From: Kitasatospora indigofera
GTDB lineage: Bacteria > Actinomycetota > Actinomycetes > Streptomycetales > Streptomycetaceae
Direction of reading: 5' to 3'
Length of the DNA: 64,000 nucleotides
Assembly (NCBI RefSeq): GCF_014655955.1
Contig: NZ_BNBO01000003.1
Location: forward strand, 253,321-317,320
A model generated the notes under the pieces. It saw only the letters and a list, made by a program, of their open reading frames with translations. It was not told the origin of the DNA and ran no database searches. The stretch's first letter is position 1; the number at the start of each line of letters is the position of its first letter. Of the stretch, positions 18,497 to 26,801 are shown piece after piece. A program made the translations under genes and the position numbers.

Positions 18497-20154
18497 CAGA
18501 CCACCTCCGCCAGCGCTTCCGGCTTGGCCTCCGCCGCGGCCTCCGGCTCGGCGTCCGCCCCGGCCCCGGCCGGGGTCCGCCGCTCCTCGGCGACCGCCCC
18601 GCCGACGCCGGCCGGGGCGCCGGCCGGACCGGCCGCCATCCAGTACTCGGCGGGCCGGGCGAACGGCCGCAGCCGCTGCCCCGAGGTGCCGCTCCGGCCG
18701 TCCGGGTAGGCGGGCCAGTTCGAGACCAGCTCCAGGTAGATGTCACGGAACGCGGTGACCACCGGCTCCACGGCGAAGCGTTCCTGCGCGCGCAGCCTGC
18801 CCGCGAGGCCCAGGCGCGAACGGCGTTCCTCGTCGCCCAGCAGGGCCAGGCAGGCGCCGGCCAGTGCCTGCGGGTCCCTCGGCGGCACCAGGAGCCCGGT
18901 CGGCCCGACCACCTCGCGGGCCACGCCGGTGTCGGTGGAGACCACCGCGCGGCCGCTGAGCATCGCGTCGGCGAGCAGCAGCGGGGCCCGCTGGACCAGC
19001 GCCGTGAAGACCACCACCGTCCCGCTCCGCCAGGCCTCGGCGGCCGAGGCCGGCCGGCCGGCGAACTCCACCGCCCCGGTCAGGCCGAGCCGCCCGGCCA
19101 GCGCCTCGCAGTGCGCGAGGTGGCCCGGTACGGCCTCCTCGCCGTGGACCAGCAGCCGGGCGGCGGGCAGCTCCGCGTGGATCCTGGCGAAGGCGTGCAG
19201 CATCAGCGCCGGATCGCGCCCGGGCTCCAGCGGGCCGGCCCACACCACGGTGGGCGCCGTCGGCTCCGGGCCGGCGGCGGGCCGCGCCACCGCCGGGGTG
19301 CCCTCGTGGACCACCCGGGTACGGGCCGGGTCCGCCCCGACCCGGCGCTGCCACTGCTGGTCGTGGGAGCTGCCCGGGGTGAGCAGGGCGGCCTGCCGGT
19401 AGGTCTCCTCGGTGAGCAGCCGGAAGAAGGTGAGCAGCAGGGCCCGGACCGGCCAGCGGTAGGGCGCCTCGCGGTAGCCGGCGTACTGCTCGCGCAGGTG
19501 CAGCCCGTGCTCGGTGACCACGAACGGCACCCCGTGCAGCTGCTTGGCGGCGAGCGCGGGCAGGGCCGCGGGGCCGGTGCCGATCACGTGGCAGACGTCG
19601 GCCGCGCCGAGGCCGCCGGGCCCGGTGCCGTACCAGGGCGCGGAGAGCGGCCGCAGGCACTGCTCCAGCAGGTCGGCGGCGACCAGGACGTCCCGGACCA
19701 TCGGCTGTCCGGCCGCGGTGTCGGCGCCGGGCGATCTCCAGGCGCGTTCGAGGACCCGCTGGGCCCGGCCCGAGGCGAGGAAGGCGGGCAGCGCACCGTC
19801 CGCCCGGGCCAGCTCGGCCAGCCGGTAGAGCCCGGGGCCGAAGGAGCCGCGCTCCCGCGGCATCACCAGGGCCCGGACCAGCTGCTCGTACGCCCGCAGG
19901 TACTGGCGCCTGCGCAGGGCGGCGGGCCCGCGTCCGGCCGGCCGCACGCCCCACATCGGCAGTTCGTGGACGGCGTCGAAGCGCCCCTGGACGCCGGCCG
20001 GCCCGTCCGCCGCCCCGCCCCGGCCGGCCGGGCCGGCCAGCAGGTACAGCTCGAACTCGTGCTCGCGCAGGCCCTCGGCCAGCCGGGCACTCCAGCCCGG
20101 GCCGCCACGCTGTGCGTACGGCCGGGCGCCCTCGGTGAGCAGTGCGACGCGCAC
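18496..20154 (-). CDS. DUF3492/GT4 family glycosyltransferase
   Basis: GTG at 20154 is the start: GGAGG lies five bases upstream and the protein then begins VRVALLTEG, typical for DUF3492-type (PelF-like) glycosyltransferases. The 552-residue protein has an N-terminal GT-B half to about residue 270 (CHVIGTGPAALPAL, VTEHGLHLREQYA) and a C-terminal GT4 half with TVVWAGPLEPGRDP, AVEFAGRPASAAEAW and the nucleotide-sugar motif SGRAVVSTDTGVAREVVGPT (E-x7-E region). It is cytosolic and would transfer a sugar from a nucleotide donor. The acidic, alanine-rich C-terminal ~60 residues are not part of the fold. It is the first gene of the minus-strand cluster. Confidence 0.87.
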   Translation of the reverse strand: MRVALLTEGARPYAQRGGPGWSARLAEGLREHEFELYLLAGPAGRGGAADGPAGVQGRFDAVHELPMWGVRPAGRGPAALRRRQYLRAYEQLVRALVMPRERGSFGPGLYRLAELARADGALPAFLASGRAQRVLERAWRSPGADTAAGQPMVRDVLVAADLLEQCLRPLSAPWYGTGPGGLGAADVCHVIGTGPAALPALAAKQLHGVPFVVTEHGLHLREQYAGYREAPYRWPVRALLLTFFRLLTEETYRQAALLTPGSSHDQQWQRRVGADPARTRVVHEGTPAVARPAAGPEPTAPTVVWAGPLEPGRDPALMLHAFARIHAELPAARLLVHGEEAVPGHLAHCEALAGRLGLTGAVEFAGRPASAAEAWRSGTVVVFTALVQRAPLLLADAMLSGRAVVSTDTGVAREVVGPTGLLVPPRDPQALAGACLALLGDEERRSRLGLAGRLRAQERFAVEPVVTAFRDIYLELVSNWPAYPDGRSGTSGQRLRPFARPAEYWMAAGPAGAPAGVGGAVAEERRTPAGAGADAEPEAAAEAKPEALAEVV

Positions 20155-20471
20155 GAAGACCTCCAGAGCAGAGCGGATCAACGGATTGCTTCAGCAGTCG
20201 AGGAGCTGAGGAGCCGGATCGGCCGGCGACACCGCGATCCCGGAGGGGCACCGCTCATGGGCGGCCCGGTCGTGCCGCCCGACAGGCCGCACACCGGCCC
20301 GCCGGGCCCCCCTCTTCCAGCCGCCCCCTGGGCACCCCGGCGGCTGCTGCTCCCCCACACCTGTTCGGTCCGACACCAAAAAGGTAGGACGGACCGCCGA
20401 CGATCCATCGGCCACCTGCCCGCTTGCCACCTGAACGAGTGAACGGGCGTGACCAACCCTGATCCGGGGCG
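20155..20471. other. Intergenic region upstream of glycosyltransferase
   Basis: These 317 bases hold no gene I accept. The part at 20,370-20,460 is AT-richer and probably contains the promoter for the glycosyltransferase operon, read on the minus strand. A plus-strand 61-codon frame at 20,257 with a GGAGGGG site is discussed among rejected items. Confidence 0.4.
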
Positions 20472-21563
20472 TTAGGCGCCCACGCTCCCGGCGCCCCCGT
20501 CGGCCGTCTCCGCCACGGCCGGCATCGCCGTCCCCGGCACGACGGGCGGCTCCGCCGGCGTCCCGGCCGAAGGCTCCGCCGGGGCCGCCGACCAGTCCTC
20601 CGGCCGCGCCGCCAGGCCCGCCGACAGCTCCGTGAGCAGCTCGCGGGCGGCCCGGGCCACCTGCGCCGGGTACTCCATCATCGCCACGTGCCCCGACTCG
20701 GGCAGCACCAGCAGCCGGGCGTCGGCGAAGGCCGCGCAGGCCCGCCGGGCGGAGCGGTAGGAGACCAGCTTGTCCTTCAGCCCGTACACCAGCAGCACCG
20801 GCACCCGGACCTGCTCGGCCTGCCGCCAGAGCGACTGCTCGCCGCGCTCGGTGTAGGCGGAGACGATCCCGCGGGCCGAGCCGACCATCACCTGCATCGC
20901 GTACGGCAGCCCCGTCCGGCGGCGGTACTCGGCGACGGCGGCGGCCCGCCGCTCCGCCGGCACCGCGGCGACGTCGCCGTACACCAGCCGCAGCAGGCCC
21001 TCGGTGGCGTCCTCGACGCTGCGGCCGTTCGACGGCATCCGCCGCATCAGGGCCGGCACCCCCGGCACCGCGAGCAGGCCGGTCGGCCAGGCGGTGCGCT
21101 GCGGCGGCAGCTCGGGCAGCGCCGGGGAGATCAGCGTCAGGCTGAGCACCAGGTCGGGGCGCAGGGCGGCGAGGCGGACGGCGACGGCGCCGCCGAGCGA
21201 GTTGCCGAACAGGTGCACCGGGCCCCGGCCGGACGCCTCCAGGTAGCCGATCACGGCCCTGACGTGCCCGGACAGCGACAGGTTGCCGTCCGCGGGCGGG
21301 GCCGAGCGGCCGAAGCCCGGCAGGTCCACGGCCTCGCCGGAGACCAGGTCGGAGAGCTCGTCCATCAGCTCGGTCCAGTTGTCGGACGAGCCGCCGAGCC
21401 CGTGCACGAACAGCGCCGGCGGCAGCTGCGCGCCGTCCCGCGGGCCGGTCCCCACCGGCCCGCTCACCGCCAGTACCGCCCCGGGGATCTCGACCGTCCG
21501 GACCTCCGCGCGCGCACGCGTCCCGCCCTCGGCCATCGGCTCCACCTGCTGCTCAGCGCTCAT
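20472..21563 (-). CDS. Alpha/beta hydrolase
   Basis: The 363-residue protein has the complete alpha/beta hydrolase triad: oxyanion HGLGGSSDNW, nucleophile elbow LFGNSLGGAVA, acid LVYGLKDKLVSY and histidine LPESGHVAMMEYP. I begin at ATG 21563 (MSAEQQVEPM); another ATG nine residues later is possible because no clear ribosome site precedes either. The in-frame extension further upstream is intergenic in composition. The C-terminal ~50 residues are proline/alanine low complexity. It is divergent from the TetR gene, with a shared 221-bp control region; this gene pair is conserved in actinomycetes as far as I recall. The substrate is unknown. Confidence 0.87.
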   Translation of the reverse strand: MSAEQQVEPMAEGGTRARAEVRTVEIPGAVLAVSGPVGTGPRDGAQLPPALFVHGLGGSSDNWTELMDELSDLVSGEAVDLPGFGRSAPPADGNLSLSGHVRAVIGYLEASGRGPVHLFGNSLGGAVAVRLAALRPDLVLSLTLISPALPELPPQRTAWPTGLLAVPGVPALMRRMPSNGRSVEDATEGLLRLVYGDVAAVPAERRAAAVAEYRRRTGLPYAMQVMVGSARGIVSAYTERGEQSLWRQAEQVRVPVLLVYGLKDKLVSYRSARRACAAFADARLLVLPESGHVAMMEYPAQVARAARELLTELSAGLAARPEDWSAAPAEPSAGTPAEPPVVPGTAMPAVAETADGGAGSVGA

Positions 21564-21662
21564 GGAGGACGATGGTAGTGAGCCCCGGGAAGGAAATCCC
21601 AGGCCCCGGGAAGGTACCGTTCCGGGACCGCACCACTGCCAACAGCCGTGGTCAGACCCGTA

Positions 21663-21739
21663 TTGTGGGCTCCCCACAAGGGGGTTCCGTGCTTTTATCG
21701 GCTTCACCCGGCGCGGATGTGGTTACCCAAAAGTAGAAT
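21663..21739. promoter_or_regulatory. Divergent promoter region with TetR-type dyad
   Basis: A perfect inverted repeat TTGTGGG-CTC-CCCACAA occupies 21663-21679 between the hydrolase and TetR genes. TAGAAT at 21734-21739 is a good -10 hexamer for the TetR gene, placing its transcription start about 40 bases before the GTG. The dyad is a candidate TetR operator. Confidence 0.45.
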
Positions 21740-21784
21740 CAGTCACCTTGCCCGTGCTGTAGATCCCGTGAAGTGAGGAGCGCC

Positions 21785-22453
21785 GTGACGGCCATCCAGG
21801 AGGCGCAGGAGCGCCCGCGCGGTGCCCGCCTGCCGCGAAGCGCCCGCCGTGAACAACTGTTGGGCGCCGCACAGGAGGTGTTCGTCGCCCAGGGCTACCA
21901 CGCCGCGGCCATGGACGACATCGCCGACCGCGCCGGGGTCAGCAAGCCGGTGCTGTACCAGCACTTCCCCGGGAAGCTGGAGCTCTACCTCGCGCTGCTC
22001 GACAAGCACTGCGACGCCCTGGTCGAGGCGACCAGGACCGCGCTGTCGGCGACCACCGACAACAAGCAGCGGGTGGCCGCGACGATGGAGGCGTACTTCC
22101 ACTACGTCGCCAGCGAGTCCGGCGCGTTCCGGCTGGTCTTCGAGTCGGACCTGACCAACGAGCCGGCCGTGCGCGAGCGGGTCGACCGGGCCGCCGACCT
22201 GAGCGCGACCCTGGTCAGCCAGGTCATCGCGGAGGACACCGACCTGCCCGAGGCGGAGGCCAAGCTGCTCGCGGCCGGCGTCTGCGGGCTGGCCCAGATC
22301 ACCGCCCGCTACTGGCTCTCGCAGGGCCGGGAGATCCCGCACGACGAGGCCGTGCGGCTGGTCGCCAGCCTGGCCTGGCGCGGTCTCAAGGGCTTCCCGA
22401 TGCACCCGGGCGAGCAGGGTGCCGAGGGCGGCGCCGAGCCCGCAGCCGAATAG
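21785..22453 (+). CDS. TetR family transcriptional regulator
   Basis: GTG 21785 has GAGGAG four bases upstream. The 222-residue protein carries a TetR HTH at about residues 15-65 (REQLLGAAQEVFVAQGYHAA, ADRAGVSKPVLYQHFPGK) and a ligand-binding C-terminal domain. The same gene order (TetR, then DUF3107, then ferritin-like and DEAD-box helicase) is found in mycobacteria around Rv3208, as I recall. It probably controls itself and the divergent hydrolase through the dyad at 21,663. Confidence 0.92.
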   Translation: MTAIQEAQERPRGARLPRSARREQLLGAAQEVFVAQGYHAAAMDDIADRAGVSKPVLYQHFPGKLELYLALLDKHCDALVEATRTALSATTDNKQRVAATMEAYFHYVASESGAFRLVFESDLTNEPAVRERVDRAADLSATLVSQVIAEDTDLPEAEAKLLAAGVCGLAQITARYWLSQGREIPHDEAVRLVASLAWRGLKGFPMHPGEQGAEGGAEPAAE

Positions 22454-22590
22454 GCGATCTCCTGACCTTCACCTCAGTGCGCAGCTCGTGCTCTATGGTG
22501 AGGCTGTACGGCGCGGTGGCCACGAACGCCTGTTCCCAGGCGGTCCGGCTCCCGCGCGTGGATGGCTGCAACCCCGGAGGGACGGAAGCC

Positions 22591-22818
22591 GTGGAGGTCA
22601 AGATCGGCGTGCAGAATGCGCCCCGAGAGATCGTTCTCGAGAGCCCGCAGACTGCCGATGAGGTCGAGAGCGCGGTCGCGAAGGCGCTGGAGGGCACCTC
22701 GAAGCTCCTCACGCTGACCGACGAGCACGGCCGCCGCGTCATCGTCCCGGCCGAGCGCCTGGCGTACGTGGAGATCGGCGAGCCGACCGTCCGCAAGGTC
22801 GGTTTCGGCACCATCTGA
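22591..22818 (+). CDS. DUF3107 domain protein (TB9.4-like)
   Basis: A 75-residue conserved actinobacterial protein: VEVKIGVQNAPREIVLES, then TLTDEHGRRVIVPAERLAYV and GEPTVRKVGF at the end. GTG 22591 follows CGGAGG at ten bases. Its role is unknown; the mycobacterial counterpart TB9.4 sits next to the same TetR. A strong terminator follows eight bases after the stop codon. Confidence 0.9.
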   Translation: MEVKIGVQNAPREIVLESPQTADEVESAVAKALEGTSKLLTLTDEHGRRVIVPAERLAYVEIGEPTVRKVGFGTI

Positions 22819-22825
22819 GACGGTC

Positions 22826-22866
22826 CACCGGTGCCCCGTCCCTCGTCGAGGGGCGGGGCACCGGTG
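22826..22866 (+). terminator. Long hairpin terminator
   Basis: The outer stem is 13 bp (CACCGGTGCCCCG / CGGGGCACCGGTG) and continues into an inner CCCTC/GAGGG stem with a GTC loop, so about 19 pairs in all. It ends the DUF3107 transcript. Confidence 0.85.
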
Positions 22867-22994
22867 CGTTCCCGGCCGGCGGCCGGGCCGGCGGAGCGGG
22901 TGCGGACCGTGCCCGCTCGGGCACCGGGTGTACGACCGTTCGCTTGCGGGTACGGGCACGGGCAGCCGCACACCGCGATCCCAGGAGGCAGCTC

Positions 22995-23306
22995 TTGCTC
23001 GTCGAAACGGTCGCCTTCGTCCTGATCGGCCTGCTGGTCGGCGCCTTCGCGCTGGCCGGCCTCCCGGACCACTTCCCGGCCTCGCGCGCCCTGACCTTCG
23101 GCACCGCGGTGGTGGCCGCGCTGGTGAGCGGGGTGATAGCGCACTACGCCCTGGGCGGGGCGCTGCCCGCCGTGGTGCTGGCGATCTCGGCCACCGGCTC
23201 GGCGCTGCTGGTCTCGGTGCTCGCCCGGCCGGACCGGGCGCCCCGCCGGGCGGGTGCGCACCGCCACGGCGCCGCGCGGCACGCGGGCCGGCGGCGCCCG
23301 GCCTGA
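22995..23306 (+). CDS. Small membrane protein
   Basis: TTG at 22995 is chosen because AGGAGG ends six bases before it and the protein then begins LLVETVAFVLIGLLVGAFAL. The 103-residue product has three hydrophobic helices (roughly residues 3-22, 32-52 and 55-75) and a basic tail rich in Arg and His. It lies between DUF3107 and the ferritin-like gene, the position of a small membrane protein in other actinobacteria. No function can be assigned. Confidence 0.75.
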   Translation: MLVETVAFVLIGLLVGAFALAGLPDHFPASRALTFGTAVVAALVSGVIAHYALGGALPAVVLAISATGSALLVSVLARPDRAPRRAGAHRHGAARHAGRRRPA

Positions 23307-23410
23307 CCGGCCGGGGCCCGTGGGACGGCCGCCCCGGGACGGGACGACCGGCCGTGCGGCGCGGCCGGGGCCGCGCGGGCCAGGAGCCCGCCCTCAGGAC
23401 AGGGGCGCGG

Positions 23411-24139
23411 TCAGGAGGCCAGGCCCAGGGCGGCCATCCGCTTGGTGTGCGCCTCGGTGATCCGGTTGAACATCTTGCCGACCTCGACCAGGTCGAAGCC
23501 CTGCACCTGCGCGCCGCCGACCAGCAGGTTCGACAGCGCGTCCCGCTCGGCCACCACCCGCTGGGCCTGGCTGAGCGCCTCGCCCATCAGCCGCCGGCCC
23601 CAGAGCGCCAGCCGGCCGCCCACCCGCGGGTTCTCCTCGATGGCCTGGCGCACCTTGTCCACGGCGAACTGGGCGTGGCCCGTGTCGGCCATCACCCCGA
23701 GCACCAGGTCACGGGTGTCGTCGTCCAGCCGGACGGCCACCTCGCGGTAGAAGTCGGTCGCGATGGCGTCCCCGACGTACGCCTTGACCAGGCCCTCCAG
23801 CCAGTCGGACGGCGCGGTCAGCCGGTGGAAGCCCTCCAGCGGCTCGACGAAGGGGGTCATCGCCTCGTCCGGGTCCGCGCCGACCGCGGCGAGGCGGTCG
23901 TGCAGCAGCTGGAAGTGCTGGAACTCGGCGGAGGCCATCCGGGCCAGCGCGGCCTTGTCGGCCAGGCCGGGCGCGAACTTGGCGTCCTCGGCCAACCGCT
24001 CGAAGGCGCTCAGCTCGCCGTACGCGAGGGCGCCGAGCAGGTCCACCACCGCCGCCCGGTACCCCGGGTCGGCCGAGCGACTGGCCCAGTCACCGATCGA
24101 ACCGGCCCCGACGTCCTGGGTCTCACCTTGGGTCTCCAT
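23411..24139 (-). CDS. Ferritin-like (diiron-fold) protein
   Basis: The 242-residue, mostly helical protein shows the ferritin-like pattern of metal ligands: GELSAFERLAEDAKF, then SAEFQHFQLLHDRL (ExxH) and TGHAQFAVDKV. It is related to the MiaE-like ferritin-fold family but no specific hydroxylase activity can be inferred. In actinobacteria this gene is found convergent or divergent to the DEAD-box helicase, as here. There is no signal peptide. Start ATG 24139. Confidence 0.82.
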   Translation of the reverse strand: METQGETQDVGAGSIGDWASRSADPGYRAAVVDLLGALAYGELSAFERLAEDAKFAPGLADKAALARMASAEFQHFQLLHDRLAAVGADPDEAMTPFVEPLEGFHRLTAPSDWLEGLVKAYVGDAIATDFYREVAVRLDDDTRDLVLGVMADTGHAQFAVDKVRQAIEENPRVGGRLALWGRRLMGEALSQAQRVVAERDALSNLLVGGAQVQGFDLVEVGKMFNRITEAHTKRMAALGLAS

Positions 24140-24786
24140 GGCTCGCCACCTTAGCCCGCCCGGCCGGGGGCGGGCGGACGGCGGAGCGGTGTCCCGGCCG
24201 GGGTCCGCCCCGGTGGCCGAGGGCGCGGACGGGGCCGCGGCGGCCGGCGGCGGCGCGGACCCCGGCCCGGGCCCGGCAGCCGTCGGCCGCCCGCCCCGGC
24301 GGCCGTGTCACCCGCGTCACGTGTTCGAGTCGTCGCGTGACTGTATGGTGGTAGGGAGGCCCGTAGTGCTCGCATGGTTCCGCCGCTTCCGGCGGACCGG
24401 GCGAGCCCGCTCCGAACGGATGTCGTCCTAGCCGGACATGTCCCGCCCGGATGCCGGGCGCTCACGTACGCGGATGCCCGGTCGGAGAGCCGATCGGCTC
24501 CGACCTTGGCTTGGACCTCAAGCCTTGGCACCGCATCAGTGGCCGAGCGAGGGCCGCCGCGGACCGCGCCGAAGGCGAAGGTCCCGCGCCGGGTCCCTCA
24601 CGGGAAATCCTCCCCCACGCCGCCGGGCGACGCGCCTTCACGGGCCGTCCGACCTCGGCCGGCCGCAGGGACCGGCGCGGTTGTGCGTCCACGCAGCTGT
24701 GACTGGGCCGATCCGGCCCCGGCGCAGCCGCGCGGCTGCCCGCCGCCCTCTCGCTCTCGGCCCTCCCACATGGAAGAGGCAGCACC
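24140..24786 (+). promoter_or_regulatory. Long structured leader of DEAD-box helicase gene
   Basis: These 647 bases lie between the ferritin-like gene and the helicase. The -10-like TGTATGGT at 24342-24349 suggests a leader of more than 400 bases. It contains a short Arg-rich frame at 24366-24431, then a 7-bp hairpin (CGCCCGG-ATG-CCGGGCG, 24444-24460) and an 8-bp stem GGTCGGAG / CTCCGACC (24480-24505) enclosing CCGATCGG. Long leaders that control cold-shock or autoregulated RNA helicases are known in other bacteria; the mechanism here is inference. Confidence 0.5.
24366..24431 (+). CDS. Candidate Arg-rich leader peptide
   Basis: GTG 24366 follows GGGAGG by eight bases and encodes 21 residues, VLAWFRRFRRTGRARSERMS and a final Ser, with seven arginines. 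It ends 13 bases before the first leader hairpin, the arrangement expected of a translation-controlled attenuator. An in-frame ATG at 24345 overlaps the presumed -10 element, so the GTG is preferred. Coding is not proven. Confidence 0.35.
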   Translation: MLAWFRRFRRTGRARSERMSS

Positions 24787-26574
24787 CTGTCCACCACCGC
24801 TGAACCCACGAAGACCACGTTCCGTGAGCTCGGAATCCTCCCGGAGACCGCCGAGGCCCTGGAGGCCGTCGGCATCATCCACCCCTTCCCGATCCAGGAG
24901 ATGACCCTTCCGGTCGCCCTGACCGGGCACGACGTCATCGGCCAGGCCAAGACCGGCACCGGCAAGACCCTGGGCTTCGGCCTGCCGCTGATCGAGCGCG
25001 TCGTCGTCCGCGCCGACATCGACGCCGGCCGGGCGACCGAGGACCAGCTCTGCGACAGCCCGCAGGCGCTGATCGTCGTCCCGACCCGCGAGCTGTGCAC
25101 CCAGGTCACCAACGACCTGCAGACGGCCGGCAAGGTCCGCAACGTCCGCGTGCTCGCCATCTACGGCGGCCGGGCCTACGAGCCGCAGGTCGAGGCGCTG
25201 AAGAAGGGCGTCGACATCATCGTCGGCACCCCCGGCCGCCTGCTGGACCTCGCCGGGCAGCGCAAGCTCGACCTCTCGAAGGTCCGCGCGCTCGTCCTGG
25301 ACGAGGCGGACGAGATGCTCGACCTGGGCTTCCTGCCCGACGTCGAGAAGATCCTCACCATGCTGCCCGCCAAGCGGCAGACCCTGCTGTTCTCGGCCAC
25401 CATGCCGGGCCAGGTCATCAGCCTCGCCCGCCGGTACATGAGCCAGCCGACCCACATCCGGGCCGCCGCGCCGGACGACACCGGCCACACCGTGGCCAAC
25501 ACCACCCAGCACATCTTCCGCGCCCACTCGCTGGACAAGGTCGAGATGGTCTCGCGGATCCTGCAGTCCGAGGGCCGCGGGCTGGCGATGATCTTCTGCC
25601 GCACCAAGCGCACCGCCGCCGACGTCTCCGACCAGCTGACCCAGCGCGGCTTCGCCGCCGGCGCCGTCCACGGCGACCTCGGCCAGGGCGCCCGCGAGCA
25701 GGCCCTGCGGGCCTTCCGCGGCGGCAAGGTCGACGTCCTGGTCTGCACCGACGTCGCCGCCCGCGGCATCGACGTCGAGGGCGTCACGCACGTCATCAAC
25801 TACCAGTGCCCCGAGGACGAGAAGACCTACCTCCACCGGATCGGCCGCACCGGCCGGGCCGGCGCGTCCGGCACCGCCGTGACGCTGGTGGACTGGGACG
25901 ACATCCCGCGCTGGCAGCTGATCAACAAGGCTCTGGACCTGAAGTTCCCGGAGCCGGAGGAGACCTACTCGACCTCCCCGCACCTCTACGAACTGCTGAA
26001 GATCGCCCCCGGGACCACCGGCGTGCTGCCGCGCGCCGAGCGGACCAGGGCCGGCCTGGGCGCCGAGGAGGTCGAGGACCTCGGCGAGACCGGCGGCCGC
26101 GGCTCCCGCTCGGCCGGCGGCCGGGGCCGGGGCGGCAAGCCCGCCACCGCCACCGGCTCCGGGCGCGGCCCGGCGGCTCCGGCCGCCGAGGCGGCCGAGG
26201 AGAAGCCCGCCCGCAAGACCCGTGAGCGTCGCCGCACCCGCGGCGGCTCGGCCTCCGCCGACGCGGTGGCCGACGCCGCCGTGGTCGAGGCCGTCGCCCC
26301 CGCGACCGCGGTCTCCGACGCCCCGGCCGCGGCCGACGGCGAGGGCGCCCCGCGCCGTCGTCGCCGCCGCCCCCGCAGCGCCGCCGCCGGTGAGGGCACC
26401 GCGGCCGCCGCGGTGACCGAGGCCGCCGCCGAGGCTCCGGCCAAGGCCGAGCCGAAGGCCGAGTCCCCGGCCGCCGCCAAGGCGGAGCCGAAGGCGGAGG
26501 GTGAGGCCGCCCCGCGCCGCCGCACCCGCACCCGCCGCCCCGCCGCCGGCGGCGAGGCCGCCCCGGCGGTCTGA
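24787..26574 (+). CDS. DEAD-box ATP-dependent RNA helicase
   Basis: All DEAD-box motifs are present: Q motif (FRELGILPETAEAL...PFPIQ), motif I AKTGTGKT, Ia PTRELC, II DEAD, III SAT, V ARGID and VI HRIGRTGRAG. The Q motif lies upstream of the first in-frame ATG (24901), so translation must begin earlier; the only plausible position is CTG 24787 (LSTTAEPTKTTFREL), preceded by GGAAGAGG at about eight bases. The 595-residue product has a C-terminal ~190-residue tail that is Ala/Arg-rich with basic blocks (RRRRRRPRS, RRRTRTRRP), likely for RNA binding. RhlE-like role in ribosome or mRNA remodelling is inferred. Confidence 0.9.
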   Translation: MSTTAEPTKTTFRELGILPETAEALEAVGIIHPFPIQEMTLPVALTGHDVIGQAKTGTGKTLGFGLPLIERVVVRADIDAGRATEDQLCDSPQALIVVPTRELCTQVTNDLQTAGKVRNVRVLAIYGGRAYEPQVEALKKGVDIIVGTPGRLLDLAGQRKLDLSKVRALVLDEADEMLDLGFLPDVEKILTMLPAKRQTLLFSATMPGQVISLARRYMSQPTHIRAAAPDDTGHTVANTTQHIFRAHSLDKVEMVSRILQSEGRGLAMIFCRTKRTAADVSDQLTQRGFAAGAVHGDLGQGAREQALRAFRGGKVDVLVCTDVAARGIDVEGVTHVINYQCPEDEKTYLHRIGRTGRAGASGTAVTLVDWDDIPRWQLINKALDLKFPEPEETYSTSPHLYELLKIAPGTTGVLPRAERTRAGLGAEEVEDLGETGGRGSRSAGGRGRGGKPATATGSGRGPAAPAAEAAEEKPARKTRERRRTRGGSASADAVADAAVVEAVAPATAVSDAPAAADGEGAPRRRRRRPRSAAAGEGTAAAAVTEAAAEAPAKAEPKAESPAAAKAEPKAEGEAAPRRRTRTRRPAAGGEAAPAV

Positions 26575-26599
26575 CCCGGCGGTCTGACCCGGCATCCAC

Positions 26600-26640
26600 C
26601 GAGGCGGGCCGGTCCCCCCACCGGGGGCCGGCCCGCCTCG
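26600..26640 (+). terminator. Hairpin terminator after DEAD-box gene
   Basis: A 13-bp perfect stem CGAGGCGGGCCGG / CCGGCCCGCCTCG encloses an inner CCCCC/GGGGG stem. Confidence 0.85.
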
Positions 26641-26801
26641 GCCGTTCCGGCCCGGGAGGGCCACCGGGGCCGCTGCTCCGTCCGGCGTACCCGCCCGCCC
26701 CGCCGCGTCCGCGGTGCCGCGTCGGTGCGACCGCGCCGCCCGGCCCGGTGGCTAGGCTCGGAAGGTACTGCGACCGGCCCCGCCCTGGAGGAGACCGCAC
26801 G

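Noticed and set aside
20257..20442. 61-codon plus-strand frame with GGAGGGG before its ATG
   Set aside because: Proline-rich composition with no recognisable fold; lies in the likely promoter region of the glycosyltransferase. A chance ribosome-like site is common at this GC.
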